Under the pieces are notes generated by a model. That model did no database searches, was not told the DNA's origin, and saw nothing but the letters and a program-made list of their open reading frames with translations. Below are positions 25,601 through 33,853 of a DNA stretch of 64,000 nucleotides, piece by piece. Positions within the stretch are counted from its first letter, which is position 1. Each line of letters begins with the position of its first letter. The position numbers and the translations under genes were made by a program. The DNA comes from an uncultured Odoribacter sp. (GTDB lineage: Bacteria; Bacteroidota; Bacteroidia; Bacteroidales; Marinifilaceae), in NCBI GenBank assembly GCA_900544025.1, contig UQTM01000011.1, positions 1 to 64,000 on the forward strand, in the 5' to 3' direction.

Positions 25601-27048
25601 ATGGAGAATTTGGATAAGCTTGTACTTGAATTATGTAAACTGCCACAAGAAACAGGTTGGGTAGAGTTTAAACATAATAATTGCGACCCCAAAATGGTTG
25701 GAGAGGACATTAGTGCCTTAGCCAATAGTGCATTATTGCGGATAGGAGTTATGCCTATATGATATGGGGTGTTGATGATAATACACACGAGATAATTGGC
25801 ACGAAAGTCAGTTTTAAAAAAGAAAAGAAAGGTAATCAAGAACTTGAGAACTGGTTACGTTATCTGCTTTCCAAAAATGCCGATTTCGAAATGCACTCTG
25901 TTGATATTGATGGAAAGCATATTGAAATGCTTATTATCTCAAAAGCAGTAGGAGTTCCTGTTACTTTTGAAAAGGTAGATTATATCCGAATAGGTAGTTA
26001 CACAAAGAAAATCATTGAATTTCCTGCATTACAGGCTCAATTGTGGGATAAATTGAGAAATCAGCAATTTGAAGATGCTTATGCTCTAACCGATATACAA
26101 TTGCAAGATATTTCTCACTACTTAAATTGTGAGATGTATTTTGATATCCTAAATATGCCGATTCCAACAAGTCCTGATAAATATGTGCATTATTTGGTAG
26201 AAGACGGTATTATTGCCAAACTTGATAATGGTTTGTATGCCATAACAAACCTTGGGGCTATTCTCTTCGCAAAGAGACTATCTGAATTTCCACGTGTAGG
26301 ACGAAAAGCAATAAGAATTGTACAATACGATGGGCTTAATAGACTTGTAATATTAAAAGAAGAAACAACGACAGAAGGGTATGCCATTAGCTTCGAGAAT
26401 GCAGTAAAATATGTAAATACACTGTTGCCTTCAAAAGAAGATATTGACTCTGTTCGCAGAAAGTCAATAAGTACATTCCCTATGCCTGCTATTAGAGAGG
26501 CTATAGCCAATAGTCTTATTCATCAGGATTTTTTCATTACCGGAACAGGACCGCTTATCGAAGTATTTGAGAATCGGGTAGAGGTTACAAATTCGGGAAC
26601 GCCATTAGTTGATATTATGAGAATTGTGGATAATCCACCTAAATCTAGAAACGAAAAATTAGCATCTTTAATGCGTCGGTTGAACATGTGTGAAGAATTG
26701 GGACGTGGATGGGATAGAATGGTTATTAGTTGTGAATTGCAAAAGTTGCCAGCTCCACGAATCCAAATTTATCAGGAATCTACTAAAGTTTCATTGTTTT
26801 CTCATTTGGATTTTACAAATATTCCAATGGAAGATAAAGCATGGGCAACATACCTGCATGCTTGTGTTAGATATATAGAGGGAAATGCATTGACAAATAG
26901 CTCTTTAAGGGAACGATTCGGTGTCGCGGAATCTTCATCAGGTAGTATCTCACGATTGATAAAAGACGTTTTAAATAGTAAATTAATAAAACCTGTAGAT
27001 CCTAATACCGCCCCTCGTTATATGAAATACATTCCAATATGGGGTTGA
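25601..27048 (+). pseudogene. AlbA_2/HATPase (RecG-like) protein, frameshifted near its start
   Basis: From the ATG at 25601 the reading MENLDKLVLELCKLPQETG continues to ALANSALLR, then shifts and stops at about 25762. Adding one G in the CGG-AT at about 25737-25742 restores ALLRDRSYAYMIWGVDDNTH and joins it to the long downstream frame. The full protein would be about 482 residues. It has an N-terminal AlbA_2 domain, a GHKL-type motif AIREAIANSLIHQDF (~303-317) and a C-terminal winged helix. Such proteins act as regulators or Schlafen-like nucleic-acid binders. It follows brxL by 34 bases, so it belongs to the BREX transcript. A deleted base or an assembly error are both possible. Confidence 0.7.
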
Positions 27049-27050
27049 TT

Positions 27051-27146
27051 TAACTTGCTGGTAACTTGCTATATTAGTGGTATATATATTTATATTGCTG
27101 ATTTGAAGTTGTTTATATATCAAATCTAACTTGCTGGTAAGTTGCT
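27051..27146 (+). repeat. Two near-identical 20-bp repeats
   Basis: TAACTTGCTGGTAACTTGCT at 27051-27070 and a copy at 27127-27146 differing at one base. Each is an internal duplication of an AACTTGCT-like unit. They lie in the 473-bp gap between the AlbA_2 gene and the PIN-like gene. They may be binding sites or duplicated tail codons of the upstream gene. Confidence 0.5.
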
Positions 27147-27393
27147 GGATGGAGTTGATGGCAATAATGTAATTACTGATTTTGATAAAAGTCAGAAAAT
27201 AGAGAATCCATTATTTTCCATACCTTTATCATCTGCTAGTCATTATACTTTTATTTAAAGCAAGATAAAGAAGATAGCACGTTACAAATCCATTACCTAT
27301 TCCCTTAAGATGGATTTGCAGACATTTGAAAGATAGTGGCATACATTTGAGAAAAAGAATTGTTGTTAATTCGTTTCTCTCTTTTTATGCCTT

Positions 27394-27435
27394 CTTTCAA
27401 ACCTCCTAAGACAAAGGAGATTTGAAAGATCTTTT
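27394..27435 (+). terminator. Hairpin before the PIN-like gene
   Basis: CTTTCAAA-CC-TCC (27394-27406) pairs with GGA-GA-TTTGAAAG (27416-27428), followed by ATCTTTTA. It is plausibly the end of the BREX transcript. The rest of the gap shows no gene. Confidence 0.4.
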
Positions 27436-27521
27436 AGAATTAAAACAAAAAAGTTTTAGTATTGAAGGAGATTAAAAAATGATAAATAAATCGTTGTTGT
27501 TTTATACATGTTTTATTATTT

Positions 27522-28844
27522 ATGGTTACAATATATTTGGATAAGCAAGTATTCAGTTATCTATTCAATGTAAGGGAAGAGAAATACTCCCTCTTGCGTG
27601 AAAAGATATTATCTCACAAGGATGAGTTTATTTTTCTCTATTCAAATGCTCATTTGTTTGATTTGCAAGATGATAAAACGGATATTAAATATGCGGAAAT
27701 GGAATTTATGCAATCGATAGTTGGCGAAAATCGTTTAATATATGAAAGCAATAAACTGGAAGTTCTGAAGCAATCCCCACGCAAGGCTTTTGAGACTATA
27801 GGCAAAGTAGGTGATTTCTCTTGGCTTGAAAATTTTAATTTCTCACAAATAACAGAAGAACAGCGGAATGCTATCAACAATATTGTTGATATTAGCATTA
27901 AGGATTTAAAAGGAGAATTGGATTTTGATTGGCTAACAAAAAGAGTTCCGGTTTCAGCTAATGAACTCCAAATAGATCCCCCATTTTTTACATCATTAAT
28001 AAAATTTGTATCCCACAATTTTTATGAGAATAAGGAGTCATACAAAATTATAAGAGACAATACTATTGCTAGATATAATCCTACATTAATTACAGCGGAA
28101 AGTGAAAATGTTTTTAACGAACAGTTAGCCTCGTCCCCATTAGGATTATCCTTTCTAGATATAATTAAAGCCACTTTAACTCAAATTGGGTTATCATCTA
28201 CTGATTTTGCAACGGAATATTATATGTCCTATATGATTCTTGACCTATTGGGAATAAATAAAGAAACTCGGAAGAAGGTTAAGTTTAAAAATATGCAAGC
28301 TGATTGTTGTCATAGTTTCTTCGGCTCATACTGCGATTGTATAGTTAGTGATGACGAAGGTATGCGCCGAAAGAGCAAAACATTATACAAACTTTTCAAT
28401 TTCGGTACTAAAGTATATTCAATAGATGAGTTTATAGAAAAATTTGATGAAGCAATAAATAACAATAAAAAATCTGCGCGTGAATATTTTGATGAAATCC
28501 TTTGCGATTATACTAAAAGGCAAGTAATTAGAGTCGAAACAAAACCTGGGCAATCTCTAACTTATTTGAATACTTCCAATAAGTACTTCAGATATTTCAA
28601 TTGTATGATAGAAAGAAAATCAAAAGATGAAACAGTTATTATACTTCATAAGAACAATGACCTGAAGCAACCTATTCTGATGAGAGAAATAGAGATTATA
28701 GTTAATCGAATTGTTAGAGTATTTAATGGCATGGGAGCTGCTTTTGCTTTATTCGATGAAGCAGTGGAAGTTCCTCAATTAAATGCTAACAATTGGAATA
28801 GAATCCTAATGTTAAATGATGCTGATGTGTGTTTGACTAAATGA
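27522..28844 (+). CDS. Unknown protein with PIN-like nuclease features
   Basis: A 440-residue protein at the very right edge of the inner island. It opens MVTIYLDKQVFSYLF, which looks like the first strand and acidic residue (D7) of a PIN domain. Near residues 270-300 it has CDCIVSDDEGMRRKSKTLY followed by TKVYSIDEF, which matches the late PIN strand with an acidic pair. The middle is a large helical insertion. The family is not recognised with certainty; a divergent PIN-like RNase or toxin is the best reading. Its stop codon coincides with the right junction, so its last residues may come from the target sequence. It has its own upstream gap and is probably transcribed apart from BREX. Confidence 0.55.
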   Translation: MVTIYLDKQVFSYLFNVREEKYSLLREKILSHKDEFIFLYSNAHLFDLQDDKTDIKYAEMEFMQSIVGENRLIYESNKLEVLKQSPRKAFETIGKVGDFSWLENFNFSQITEEQRNAINNIVDISIKDLKGELDFDWLTKRVPVSANELQIDPPFFTSLIKFVSHNFYENKESYKIIRDNTIARYNPTLITAESENVFNEQLASSPLGLSFLDIIKATLTQIGLSSTDFATEYYMSYMILDLLGINKETRKKVKFKNMQADCCHSFFGSYCDCIVSDDEGMRRKSKTLYKLFNFGTKVYSIDEFIEKFDEAINNNKKSAREYFDEILCDYTKRQVIRVETKPGQSLTYLNTSNKYFRYFNCMIERKSKDETVIILHKNNDLKQPILMREIEIIVNRIVRVFNGMGAAFALFDEAVEVPQLNANNWNRILMLNDADVCLTK

Positions 28845-29866
28845 AACGTAAGGTTTTTCTTGATTCCAGCAAGGTCGGCAATCTCTTTCAAATAGGAATT
28901 AAGTTTTTGATTGCTAATTACAGGAAGGATTTTTCCATTAGGTAACTTATCCTCGTACTTATCCAAAATCATTTTGGGAATGTCCAGTAACGGTACATTT
29001 ACATCTATTCCGGTCTTTACACGCTTAGTCATAATCCATAGGTTGCCGTCAAACGACTTGCGGATATGTTCTTTTCTAAGCCCTGCTACATCTATGTAAG
29101 CCAAACCAGTGAAGCAAGAAAAGAGAAATAAATCCCGAACGTGTTCCAGCCTTTCGGAAACAAGGTTGAGTTCAAGGATTTTCTTGATTTCATCTTCTGT
29201 AAGGTATCCTCTATCAACCCTTTGTAAGCGTATTTTATAGTTTGCAAAAGGGTCGCCGACAATCAACCCATTATTACGGGCAATCAAGACTATACGCTTA
29301 AAGAATTGCATAAACTTAGCAGTTGTGTTATGGTTACATCTGCCAACTGTCATAAGATAGACTTCAAAGTCATTGATAAACATATTATTTATAGACTTCA
29401 AAGCTATATCGGAAAGATTGTACTTAGCTTGGATGAAACTCGCAAGATGTTTGCGGGTTACTTCATACTTTTGGTAGGTAGATGCAGATTTAGATAGACC
29501 TATAAGCTGCTTCACATCATCATTGTGCTTCTGAAATAAATTCAGCAACGTTTCGTGGTTCTCCGTATGCCCTAAAAATTCATTCTTGATTTGTTCGGCA
29601 GTAACGTAGTTTTCACGCCGTTGTTGTTCATGGTAGATTTGGTGTAATGATGCTTTAATATCTTCCAGCAACTTATTAAGCTGTGCGCAAGATTTCCCAG
29701 TCGCTTTACCAGCTTTCACACTCCAATTATCGGGATGGATGCTTTGTTTTGTACTAAACTGGCAAATTTTTCCATCAACGGTAATTCTTGCCATAATCGT
29801 AACCTCTCCATTACGTTTTTCCGACCCTTTTTTTAGGTAGAAAAGGACTTTGAATGTACTCTTCAT
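28845..29866 (-). pseudogene. 5' part of the outer element's tyrosine recombinase
   Basis: The first ~340 residues of an integrase starting MKSTFKVLFYLKKGSEKRNG. The arm-binding and core-binding domains are intact, and the catalytic domain runs to KKNLTFHL. There it departs from the family (VKHTSASFNIR then a stop at 28775) instead of the expected R-H-S/T-x-A-T block. That block and the tyrosine lie at 11,383-11,568. The gene faces away from the tRNA-Ser, 273 bases from it, as integrases of tRNA-targeted elements often do. The truncated protein lacks R-H and Y and cannot be active, so the outer element is probably locked in place. Confidence 0.85.
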
Positions 29867-29964
29867 AATCTCACTTTTTAATGTTACAAAATTACTTTTA
29901 ATGCATTAATTGTGAGATATATACAGACTATACAAATTGGGACAGCGAGAGGTCATTTTTGGAC

Positions 29965-30007
29965 AAATCGTTACCGTTTTTTTCTAGTATGGAATCGGTA
30001 ACGATTT
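29965..30007. repeat. 12-bp perfect inverted repeat beside the integrase
   Basis: AAATCGTTACCG (29965-29976) and CGGTAACGATTT (29996-30007), separated by 19 bases. It lies between the integrase start and the tRNA-Ser terminator. It may be a recombinase arm-site pair or a regulatory site of the integrase promoter. Confidence 0.5.
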
Positions 30008-30068
30008 AGGCACAGATTTGTGTCTTTTGAGGTCTTTTTGGTGTCTTTTATGCTGGAAAAAAACAAAT

Positions 30069-30100
30069 AAAAAAACCTACAAATCATTGACTTGTAGGCT
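30069..30100 (-). terminator. Terminator downstream of tRNA-Ser
   Basis: On the minus strand the stem CCTACAA and TTGTAGG (arms 30092-30098 and 30076-30082) is followed by seven T residues. It sits 40 bases beyond the tRNA 3' end. Confidence 0.65.
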
Positions 30101-30137
30101 TTTGTCCAGTTACTGTCCGGCGTGGTCTGCCGGTTTC

Positions 30138-30227
<90 letters not shown>

Positions 30228-30302
30228 TGGTATGTGCTGAATTGCGTTCACAAAAGTAGTGCTTTCTTTGAAACTTACAAACTTTTGTAATATTTTTTTG
30301 TT

Positions 30303-30752
30303 TTATTTCGGTTTAGGACCGGGCTCCCGTTTCAGGCGTTCAAAAAGCTGCCGGTGGAATTTGCGTTCTGCTTCGCCGAGTTTCCATAATTTTGAAGCAG
30401 GAATCACCTGCAGCATTTTCTGATAATATTCTTTTTTGATAGCCTGCATTTTCTGATCGCAAGCCAGCATATCCATTATTGCTTGTTTATAGACTTCCTC
30501 GCTTACATTTTTCGCGTCTTTCACTTCACGGGCTTTCTTACGCATCTCCCCTTCGGTTTCTCGCATCTTCTTCCCCATTTCGTTATACAAAGGCCAGAAT
30601 TTAACCGCTTCTTCCGGGGACAAATCCAATTCCTGGGTAAAAAAGGCGATCTTTTGCGATTCGAATTCCTTTCTTTTTTCTTCACTCAATTTTTCCTGAG
30701 CAAACGCCGCACCTTGCAAAAATATCAATAGAATAACCAATAACTTCTTCAT
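30303..30752 (-). CDS. Spy/CpxP-like periplasmic protein
   Basis: A 149-residue protein with a clear signal peptide (MKKLLVILLIFLQGAAFAQ). The mature helical, highly charged protein contains LDLSPEEAVKFWPLYNEMG, the pattern seen in LTxxQ/Spy-like chaperone or sensor proteins of Bacteroidota. It is the third gene of an ECF-sigma operon (33-base gap to the membrane protein). The inferred role is an envelope-stress helper under control of that sigma factor. Confidence 0.65.
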   Translation of the reverse strand: MKKLLVILLIFLQGAAFAQEKLSEEKRKEFESQKIAFFTQELDLSPEEAVKFWPLYNEMGKKMRETEGEMRKKAREVKDAKNVSEEVYKQAIMDMLACDQKMQAIKKEYYQKMLQVIPASKLWKLGEAERKFHRQLFERLKREPGPKPK

Positions 30753-30784
30753 ATCTGTTTTAAGACTTAACTGTAAATTCGTTT

Positions 30785-31177
30785 TTAATAAATTCCGGCA
30801 TATATCAGATCGTAACTATCGACTTCTGTCGTCAGGTATTCGATTATTTCTTCATTTGTCGGATTGAAATGGCTGTCGAATATCACCTCGTTATCGGTGG
30901 TCGCGGTCTGCTGGGTCTGTTCGATCGTTTCCCCCTCTTTCAGCAGCATTTTATTTTTATCGATGAAGTTGGGGAATATCACCTGCACCACTAAAAGAGC
31001 CAGCAAGAAAATAGCAGCCAATCCCATATACGGTTTCACGACCTGTATAAAACGGATCTTTTGCGGTTTCTTTTCCTGATTCACACGTTCGACAACGCGA
31101 TCGGTCAATTTATCAAAATACCCCTCAGGTACTGTAAATGGACTCTTTTTCTTATATTTATCATCAAAATTTTCCAT
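30785..31177 (-). CDS. Single-pass membrane protein, putative anti-sigma partner
   Basis: A 130-residue protein. It has a charged cytoplasmic N-terminus (FDDKYKKKSPFTVPEGYFDK), one membrane helix at about 50-68 (MGLAAIFLLALLVVQVIF) and an acidic periplasmic tail. It starts six bases after the ECF sigma gene. The pattern VPEGYF before a single membrane helix is common in small proteins beside Bacteroidota ECF sigma factors. The position suggests a regulator of sigma activity, though a zinc anti-sigma motif is absent. Confidence 0.6.
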   Translation of the reverse strand: MENFDDKYKKKSPFTVPEGYFDKLTDRVVERVNQEKKPQKIRFIQVVKPYMGLAAIFLLALLVVQVIFPNFIDKNKMLLKEGETIEQTQQTATTDNEVIFDSHFNPTNEEIIEYLTTEVDSYDLIYAGIY

Positions 31178-31183
31178 AGTACA

Positions 31184-31747
31184 TCAATTTAAGGTATCTA
31201 CAATTTTCAAGTTTTCCTCTATTTTTTTTACTGCATTATGATAAGTGGCTTTCAGCGTTCCTACAGCCACTTCGAGTATGTCTGCAATGTCTTCGTAAGA
31301 CATATCGTCAAAATATTTCATATTAAATACCAGGCGTTGCCGCTCGGATAAGGTCAGAATCGCTTTTTGCAGTTCCAATTGAATTTTGTCTCCACTGAAA
31401 TACGAATCGCTCTCCAGCGTATTTTCCAGATATTCTGTAATTTCATCCGCATTACCGAACACTTTCCGTTTTTTCTCTGTTAAAAAGTTAAGAGACTCGT
31501 TCGTAGCGATCCGATACATCCAGGTATAAAGCTTGGCTTCATAACGAAACTCCTTTAATCCCTGCCATATCTTTATAAACGTATTTTGGAGAATATCATC
31601 CGAATCTTCGTGATTCAATACAATCTTCCTCACATGCCAATACAGACGTTCCTTATACTTATCGACAAGAATCCGAAATGCTTCCTGCTCCTTACCGGGA
31701 GTATGAAACCGTACTATTATTTCTTCATCATTAGGAAATCGCATCAC
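31184..31747 (-). CDS. ECF RNA polymerase sigma factor
   Basis: A 187-residue sigma-70 family protein. Region 2 (~20-90) contains DDILQNTFIKIWQGL and FRYEAKLYTWMYRIATNES. Region 4 (~125-180) contains LSERQRLVFNMKYFDDMSYEDIADIL, then VGTLKATYHNAVKKI. It heads a three-gene unit with a membrane protein and a Spy-like periplasmic protein, which points to an envelope-responsive regulon. Confidence 0.9.
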   Translation of the reverse strand: MMRFPNDEEIIVRFHTPGKEQEAFRILVDKYKERLYWHVRKIVLNHEDSDDILQNTFIKIWQGLKEFRYEAKLYTWMYRIATNESLNFLTEKKRKVFGNADEITEYLENTLESDSYFSGDKIQLELQKAILTLSERQRLVFNMKYFDDMSYEDIADILEVAVGTLKATYHNAVKKIEENLKIVDTLN

Positions 31748-31800
31748 CTGATTATTTTATGACTCTTATGGTATAGACAAAAATATTTGTCAAAAGTTTA

Positions 31801-32799
31801 TCAGAGGTATTGAGAAAAGTATTTCTTTCCCCGTAAATAAAAAGCAAGTATAATCGAGCATTTAAAAATACAATCATCTTTATGCTTCACCGTTACAGGT
31901 GTATAATGCTTTCTTTGTTTCCAAAACTCCCGATAAGCGGCAAATACGGATTTTGTATTATTATATTCACCTTTTATCAGAAACATCATTGCCGCAGCAA
32001 AATCCAAGCCATAACGGAAAAACATAACCCGCCTCCGGAGAGCAGGGTATAAATTCTTGTGTATCATCAAAAGGTTATTCCGGTAATTTAAAAACAGTTT
32101 TCTGGGGTGATTCATAGGCAAAGAGCCGCCCCCTAAATGATAAACAACAGACTGTGGATTTACTTTCAGCGACCAGCCGGCATTCCGGATGCGCCAACAC
32201 AAGTCGATTTCTTCCATATGGGCAAAAAAAAGCTCGTCCAATCCTCCTGCGTTTCGATACACTTCCCGCCGGATACACATAGCAGCTCCGCTGCACCAGA
32301 ATATTTCGGCAAGAGAGTCGTATTGTCCCCGGTCTTCCTCCGTCACATCCAATATCCGCCCCCGGCAAAAGGGGAATCCCCATTTATCGATATATCCGCC
32401 GCAAGCCCCGGCATATTCGAACTTTTCTTTCTCTTTCCAGGATTTTATTTTAGGTTGTACCGCCGCTATTTTAGGATCACCGTCCAAAATTTCCAAAAGA
32501 GGCTCTAACCATCTTTCGGTCACTTCCACGTCACTATTCAGCAAAAGGACGATCTCTTCGTCCACTTGGTCGATTGCCCGGTTATAGCCTCCTGCAAAAC
32601 CATAGTTTTCCTCAAAACGGATCACCTCCACAGCGGGAAATCGTTCCGCCAGCCATTCCACGGAACCGTCGGTCGAGGCATTGTCCGCCACCACCACACG
32701 CCCGATCGCCGGATCGGTATGTTTTACCACCGAAGGTAAGAAATCCTGCATCAGTTTCTTCCCGTTCCAATTCAATATGATTACCGCAATTCTAGCCAT
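31801..32799 (-). CDS. Family 2 glycosyltransferase
   Basis: A 332-residue protein when started at MARIAVIILNWNG (32799); the longer reading from 32853 overlaps the upstream gene by 43 bases and adds a non-conserved leader. The GT-A fold has VVADNASTDGS (nucleotide-sugar binding), LLLNSDVEV for the D-x-D-like site near 85-93, and HMEEIDLCWRI with the E-D/W-R signature of rhamnosyltransferase-like GT2 enzymes. It directly follows an LpxL-type acyltransferase gene, so a role in cell-surface polysaccharide or lipid A decoration is likely. Confidence 0.85.
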   Translation of the reverse strand: MARIAVIILNWNGKKLMQDFLPSVVKHTDPAIGRVVVADNASTDGSVEWLAERFPAVEVIRFEENYGFAGGYNRAIDQVDEEIVLLLNSDVEVTERWLEPLLEILDGDPKIAAVQPKIKSWKEKEKFEYAGACGGYIDKWGFPFCRGRILDVTEEDRGQYDSLAEIFWCSGAAMCIRREVYRNAGGLDELFFAHMEEIDLCWRIRNAGWSLKVNPQSVVYHLGGGSLPMNHPRKLFLNYRNNLLMIHKNLYPALRRRVMFFRYGLDFAAAMMFLIKGEYNNTKSVFAAYREFWKQRKHYTPVTVKHKDDCIFKCSIILAFYLRGKKYFSQYL

Positions 32800-32810
32800 T
32801 CCAAACGAAA

Positions 32811-33701
32811 TTAATTTATCTTTTCCGTATCCCCGTCTCTCCGATGTTTCCATCTTTTATGAGACCACAGCCACAATTCCGGCACATCACGTATGGTCTG
32901 CTCCAGCACACGGGTATGCATCCGGGTCAGCTCACCGGGTTCCAGTTCTCCGGGCTTTCCGCATATATCCACAAAATCCACCTCATAATAGCCCCGCTTA
33001 ACGCATCTCATTCGCAAAGAAATGACCGGCAAATCAAACTTCCGGGCAATCTTTTCCGTTCCGATTAAAACGGGCGTATCCTGGTTTAAAAAATTTGTCC
33101 AGAAATTCAGATTATGGACATTCGGCGTCTGATCGCCGATAAAACCGGCCAAAAACAGCCGCCCTTCTTTTTTACTCTTTATAATCTCCCGCAAAATATC
33201 GTCTTTAGGAATAACAACCGCACCGAAACGAGCCCGGATTTTCCGTAACATCCGGTCCGACACTTTATCGTGCAACGGCTTATATAAAGCGTAAAAAGCA
33301 ATGCCGGGCTTCACCCACAGGCTAAACGAGGACATCCACTCCCAATTCCCATAATGCCCCAGCACTCCGATAACACTCCGGTTTTGATCGAAATATTGCT
33401 GCACCACTTCCAGGTTTTTGAAAACACAACGTCTTTTTATCTCTTTTTCAGACATATGCCACATCCGGTACATTTCCACAAATAAATCGCACATGTGCCG
33501 GTAATATTTTTTCTCGATTCGTATAATCTCTTGTCCGCTTTTTTCGGGAAACGAATTACAGAGATTTGTCCTCACCACCTTTCGTCTATATTGAACAACA
33601 TAATAAAGAATGAGATATAAAATATCGGAGAATAAATACAAAACCCGTAAAGGCAGAAGAGTGAAACACCAAATAAAACCGTATAAAATATAAGATAACA
33701 T
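32811..33701 (-). CDS. LpxL/HtrB-type lipid A acyltransferase
   Basis: A 296-residue protein with an N-terminal hydrophobic anchor (~1-35). It has the catalytic H-x4-E motif in GHYGNWEW near 117-124 and a downstream FIGDQTPN motif near 186. It would add a secondary acyl chain to lipid A at the inner membrane. It ends 11 bases before the start of the glycosyltransferase, so the two are one unit. Confidence 0.85.
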   Translation of the reverse strand: MLSYILYGFIWCFTLLPLRVLYLFSDILYLILYYVVQYRRKVVRTNLCNSFPEKSGQEIIRIEKKYYRHMCDLFVEMYRMWHMSEKEIKRRCVFKNLEVVQQYFDQNRSVIGVLGHYGNWEWMSSFSLWVKPGIAFYALYKPLHDKVSDRMLRKIRARFGAVVIPKDDILREIIKSKKEGRLFLAGFIGDQTPNVHNLNFWTNFLNQDTPVLIGTEKIARKFDLPVISLRMRCVKRGYYEVDFVDICGKPGELEPGELTRMHTRVLEQTIRDVPELWLWSHKRWKHRRDGDTEKIN

Positions 33702-33853
33702 TGTATGGGAGTTATTTTAGATTTCAAAGATAACCCCTTTCTATGTAAATATAAAATCCTCACCGGTAAATCGCGAATTTATTTGTCTTTCTCAGAATAT
33801 TTAACTATTTTCGTCAGTCAGATGCAACACAAACGTAAACTGCAAACTTAATT

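Larger units (their letters stand above)
11569..28845. mobile_element. Inner genomic island inserted in the outer integrase gene
   Basis: About 17.3 kb bounded on both sides by the two halves of one integrase gene. It carries two tandem tyrosine recombinases near its left end, an XRE regulator, a type 4 BREX locus, an AlbA_2-type gene and a PIN-like gene whose stop codon lies at the right junction. The junctions share a loose motif on the plus strand (CTATGTGGAAAG left, CTAAATGAAACG right) but no clear long direct repeat. This fits integrases that cross over at short, imperfect cores. The exact ends are uncertain by some ten bases. The inner recombinases are the likely integration agents. Confidence 0.75.
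6763..29866. mobile_element. Outer mobilizable element (core extent)
   Basis: From the RteC-like gene through the mobilization module to the split integrase, this looks like one integrated mobilizable element. Its integrase end is next to tRNA-Ser, and its body has been interrupted by the inner island. The left limit is not visible; it may include the Crp, RlmJ-like and TIR genes or extend beyond the window. No copy of the tRNA 3' end was spotted further left. Confidence 0.5.

Noticed and set aside
27051..27146. Possible CRISPR repeat pair
   Set aside because: Only two copies, internal duplication, no cas genes and no spacer regularity. No CRISPR array was seen anywhere in the window.
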